Assembly: GCA_023398615.1 (NCBI GenBank)
Contig: JAEWSD010000176.1
Location: 1-24,032 of the forward strand
DNA from: Bacillota bacterium
GTDB lineage: Bacteria; Bacillota; Clostridia; Lachnospirales; Lachnospiraceae
DNA: 24,032 nucleotides
Direction: 5' to 3'
Made by a program: the position numbers and the translations under genes. Below are positions 22,653 to 24,032 of this stretch, one piece after another (the stretch's first letter is position 1; the number at the start of each line of letters is the position of its first letter). Below the pieces are notes generated by a model. The model was not told the origin of the DNA and ran no database searches. It worked only from the letters and a program-made list of their open reading frames with translations.

Positions 22653-23453
22653 CTATTCATCCACGGAGGAAAACCCATATTCTTTAAATACTTCCTGCGC
22701 CTCCTCGGAGGAAAGAAATTCTACGAATTCTCTGGCCGTGGCTTCCGCTTTGGTATCCTTTACTACTGCCGCCGGATAAATCACTTTACTGCAGCTTCCC
22801 TCCGGCGCTTCCGCTACCACCGTTACATCGCCGTTTGACTTTGCGTCCGTGGCATATACAACGCCCGCATCCGCGTTGGAGGTGCTTACCCAGGTCAGAA
22901 CCTCCGTAACATCCTTCGCATAATTGGCCTTATCCTGCACCGTCTCGAGCAGGTTCAGGTTCGTAAAGATTTCTTCCGCATAGGTTCCGGCCGGAACGGA
23001 TTCCGGATCGCCAAGTGCAATGCTGTCCGCCTTTGCAATATCTTCAAAGCCTGTAATTCCGGCCTTGCTGTCCTTTGGCACAATGAGTACCACTTTGTTT
23101 TGTAATATATCGCTTCTGGTATCCTCCAGGATCAAGTCCTGCTCCGATAATGCGTCCATCTGTTTCTCAGCTGCCGAAATAAAGACATCGACAGGAGCCC
23201 CCTGCTCTATCTGCTGCTGTATGGAGCCGGAACCTGCAAAGGTGAAGGTAAGCTTTACATCCGGATATTTCTCATTATACACTGCCTGCAATTCCTCCAA
23301 AGAATTCTGAAGGCTTGCCGCCGCTCCCACCAGCAGCTCCGTGCTTTCCTGACTGCCGGATGCCTCCTTGCCCTTGTCTTTTGCGCCGCAGCCTGCGAAG
23401 AACAAAAGAACGATCACCGATACAACAAACAGAGCTTTTCCTGATTTTTTCAT
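22653..23453 (-). CDS. modA: Molybdate-binding lipoprotein ModA
   Basis: 266 residues. The N-terminus is a lipoprotein signal (ALFVVSVIVLLFFAGC, lipobox FAGC), so the mature protein is anchored outside the membrane. The mature start LLVGAAASLQNSLEELQAVY, then TFTFAGSGSIQQQIEQGAPV and DVFISAAEKQMDALSEQDL are the conserved oxyanion-binding segments of ModA, including the AAASL and GSGS serines. It delivers molybdate (or tungstate) to ModBC, supplying Mo for FeMo-co. ATG 23453 follows AAGGAGG. Preceded by a consensus promoter and a structured leader. Confidence 0.95.
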   Translation of the reverse strand: MKKSGKALFVVSVIVLLFFAGCGAKDKGKEASGSQESTELLVGAAASLQNSLEELQAVYNEKYPDVKLTFTFAGSGSIQQQIEQGAPVDVFISAAEKQMDALSEQDLILEDTRSDILQNKVVLIVPKDSKAGITGFEDIAKADSIALGDPESVPAGTYAEEIFTNLNLLETVQDKANYAKDVTEVLTWVSTSNADAGVVYATDAKSNGDVTVVAEAPEGSCSKVIYPAAVVKDTKAEATAREFVEFLSSEEAQEVFKEYGFSSVDE

Positions 23454-23469
23454 AAAATGCCTCCTTCTA

Positions 23470-23528
23470 CGGCCATAGGGCCGGTTGGAATGAAAAAGTT
23501 AAGGCGCCTTAGAATAGCTAAGACGCCT
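23470..23528 (-). promoter_or_regulatory. Structured modA leader: terminator-like hairpin plus hairpin beside the ribosome-binding site
   Basis: On the minus strand, 23528-23518 (AGGCGTCTTAG) pairs with 23512-23502 (CTAAGGCGCCT) through 11 bp with one G-U and a 5-base loop, then TAACTTTTT. Next, CGGCC-CTAT-GGCCG (23483-23470) ends 3 bases before the AAGGAG site. The first hairpin is weaker than a classic terminator because TAAC precedes the T-run. Together they suggest attenuation or translational control, perhaps by metal or oxyanion status. Confidence 0.45.
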
Positions 23529-23553
23529 GTGCCAAAAATTATTTTTGTCCCAT

Positions 23554-23582
23554 ATTGTAACTTATCATTCCCGGCCTGTCAA
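23554..23582 (-). promoter_or_regulatory. Strong sigma-A-type promoter of modABC
   Basis: Minus strand TTGACA (23582-23577, perfect), 17 bp spacer, TACAAT (23559-23554, 5 of 6). The modA start codon is about 100 bp downstream of the -10 box. Confidence 0.75.
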
Positions 23583-23681
23583 TACTTAATTTTTTTGAAT
23601 TATCTCTGTGTACAATTTCAGTTACTGTTCACAGCCAATGTCAGAGACGGCTGGCAGGAGGATAGCGGCCGCCAGCATTCC

Positions 23682-23709
23682 TAGTACAATGTTTTCTTAC
23701 GTTGTACTA
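23682..23709. repeat. Inverted repeat TAGTACAA / TTGTACTA at the end of the upstream gene
   Basis: TAGTACAA (23682-23689) and TTGTACTA (23702-23709) are exact reverse complements with a 12 bp spacer; the second arm includes the stop codon of the PEP/pyruvate-binding protein. No T-run follows on the minus strand. A second inverted pair, GCTGGC (23650-23655) and GCCAGC (23671-23676), is close by. Either could help end transcription; the first could also be an operator. Confidence 0.4.
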
Positions 23710-24032
23710 AGTTTCAAAGACACACATAACCGCCGCCTTTTCGAAATCGGCATAAAGGTTTAATAGGCTGGAAGGTTCCGTCTCATAAACTTTTATGATA
23801 TCGGCATATTGCTCCATATCGGGAAGAATTTTACCAAGTACGGATTCCCCGGACTCCAGCAGCTCCTTGTGAAACAGCTCCGTACCGTTTTTTCCGGAAC
23901 CCATGACCGCCACATAGAACATCTCCGTTTCAACCAGGTCCTGGAACATATGGCTTCCGTAAGAAAGCTCCGGGACGAAACCGGTTTTCATGTCGGCATA
24001 CTCGCATAACACCTTGAAATTTGAAATATCGG
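23707..24032 (-). CDS. PEP/pyruvate-binding (PPDK N-domain-like) protein, C-terminal fragment
   Basis: Only the last roughly 108 residues are in the window; the frame is open through the right edge, so the start is missing. TGFVPELSYGSHMFQDLVE matches the end of the PEP/pyruvate-binding domain of the phosphoenolpyruvate synthase/PPDK family (SYGSHFFQDLVE-type motif). The protein ends soon after, so it is likely one of the clostridial proteins where this domain is C-terminal rather than a full PPDK. No functional tie to the mod or nif genes is evident. Confidence 0.7.
   Translation of the reverse strand, partial: DISNFKVLCEYADMKTGFVPELSYGSHMFQDLVETEMFYVAVMGSGKNGTELFHKELLESGESVLGKILPDMEQYADIIKVYETEPSSLLNLYADFEKAAVMCVFET

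Noticed and set aside
1..24032. CRISPR arrays, tRNA or rRNA genes
   Set aside because: No regularly spaced direct repeats, tRNA cloverleaf sequences or rRNA-like conserved blocks were seen.

Overview
The window carries a complete clostridial-type molybdenum nitrogenase cluster next to a molybdate transporter, and a separate operon for a SipW/TasA-like surface fibre. The NifD with a clostridial-length insert, the NifN-NifB fusion, the split homocitrate synthase (NifV-omega/NifV-alpha), the 102-residue [2Fe-2S] ferredoxin and the nifI1-nifI2 pair between nifH and nifD point to an anaerobic Firmicute of class Clostridia. Lachnospiraceae or a close relative is a guess. All recognised protein-coding genes lie on the minus strand, so the biological reading order runs from position 24032 down to 1.

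In transcription order: (1) 24032-23707, the end of a PEP/pyruvate-binding-domain protein cut by the window edge. (2) 23582-20906, modABC behind a consensus promoter, with a terminator-like hairpin in its leader. (3) 20905-20571, a non-coding interval with repeated TACCGGTTTT boxes, a promoter-like pair and a strong minus-strand intrinsic terminator upstream of nifH. (4) 20570-9191, nifH-nifI1-nifI2-nifD-nifK-nifE-nifN/B-[2Fe-2S] ferredoxin-nifV-omega-nifV-alpha-anfO-like, tightly packed with several overlaps. (5) 9191-8984, a roughly 208 bp fold-back element (MITE-like) whose end forms the stop codon of the anfO-like gene. (6) 8753-4543, a four-gene operon: a small TasA/DUF1102-like subunit, a SipW-type signal peptidase, a second subunit-like exported protein, and a DUF5305-like membrane protein fused to a cytoplasmic MshEN domain. 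(7) 4393-1, ordinary chromosomal genes: GNAT acetyltransferase, iron-sulfur flavoprotein-like reductase, membrane-anchored flavodoxin, AraC-type regulator, and a zinc alcohol dehydrogenase cut by the left edge.

How it works together: ModABC brings in molybdate. NifB, NifEN and homocitrate synthase build FeMo-co. NifDK with NifH reduce N2. NifI1/NifI2 are the expected post-translational off-switch. The [2Fe-2S] ferredoxin is a likely MoFe-protein partner. The fibre operon looks like a secreted-polymer system in which a dedicated SipW peptidase processes two related subunits. Its membrane protein carries a near-perfect cyclic-di-GMP-binding MshEN signature, suggesting direct second-messenger control of assembly; this is the most novel-looking item here. 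A family of related inverted repeats of decreasing size (about 208, 73 and 36 bp, plus one decayed end) is scattered at operon boundaries and seems to have supplied terminators.
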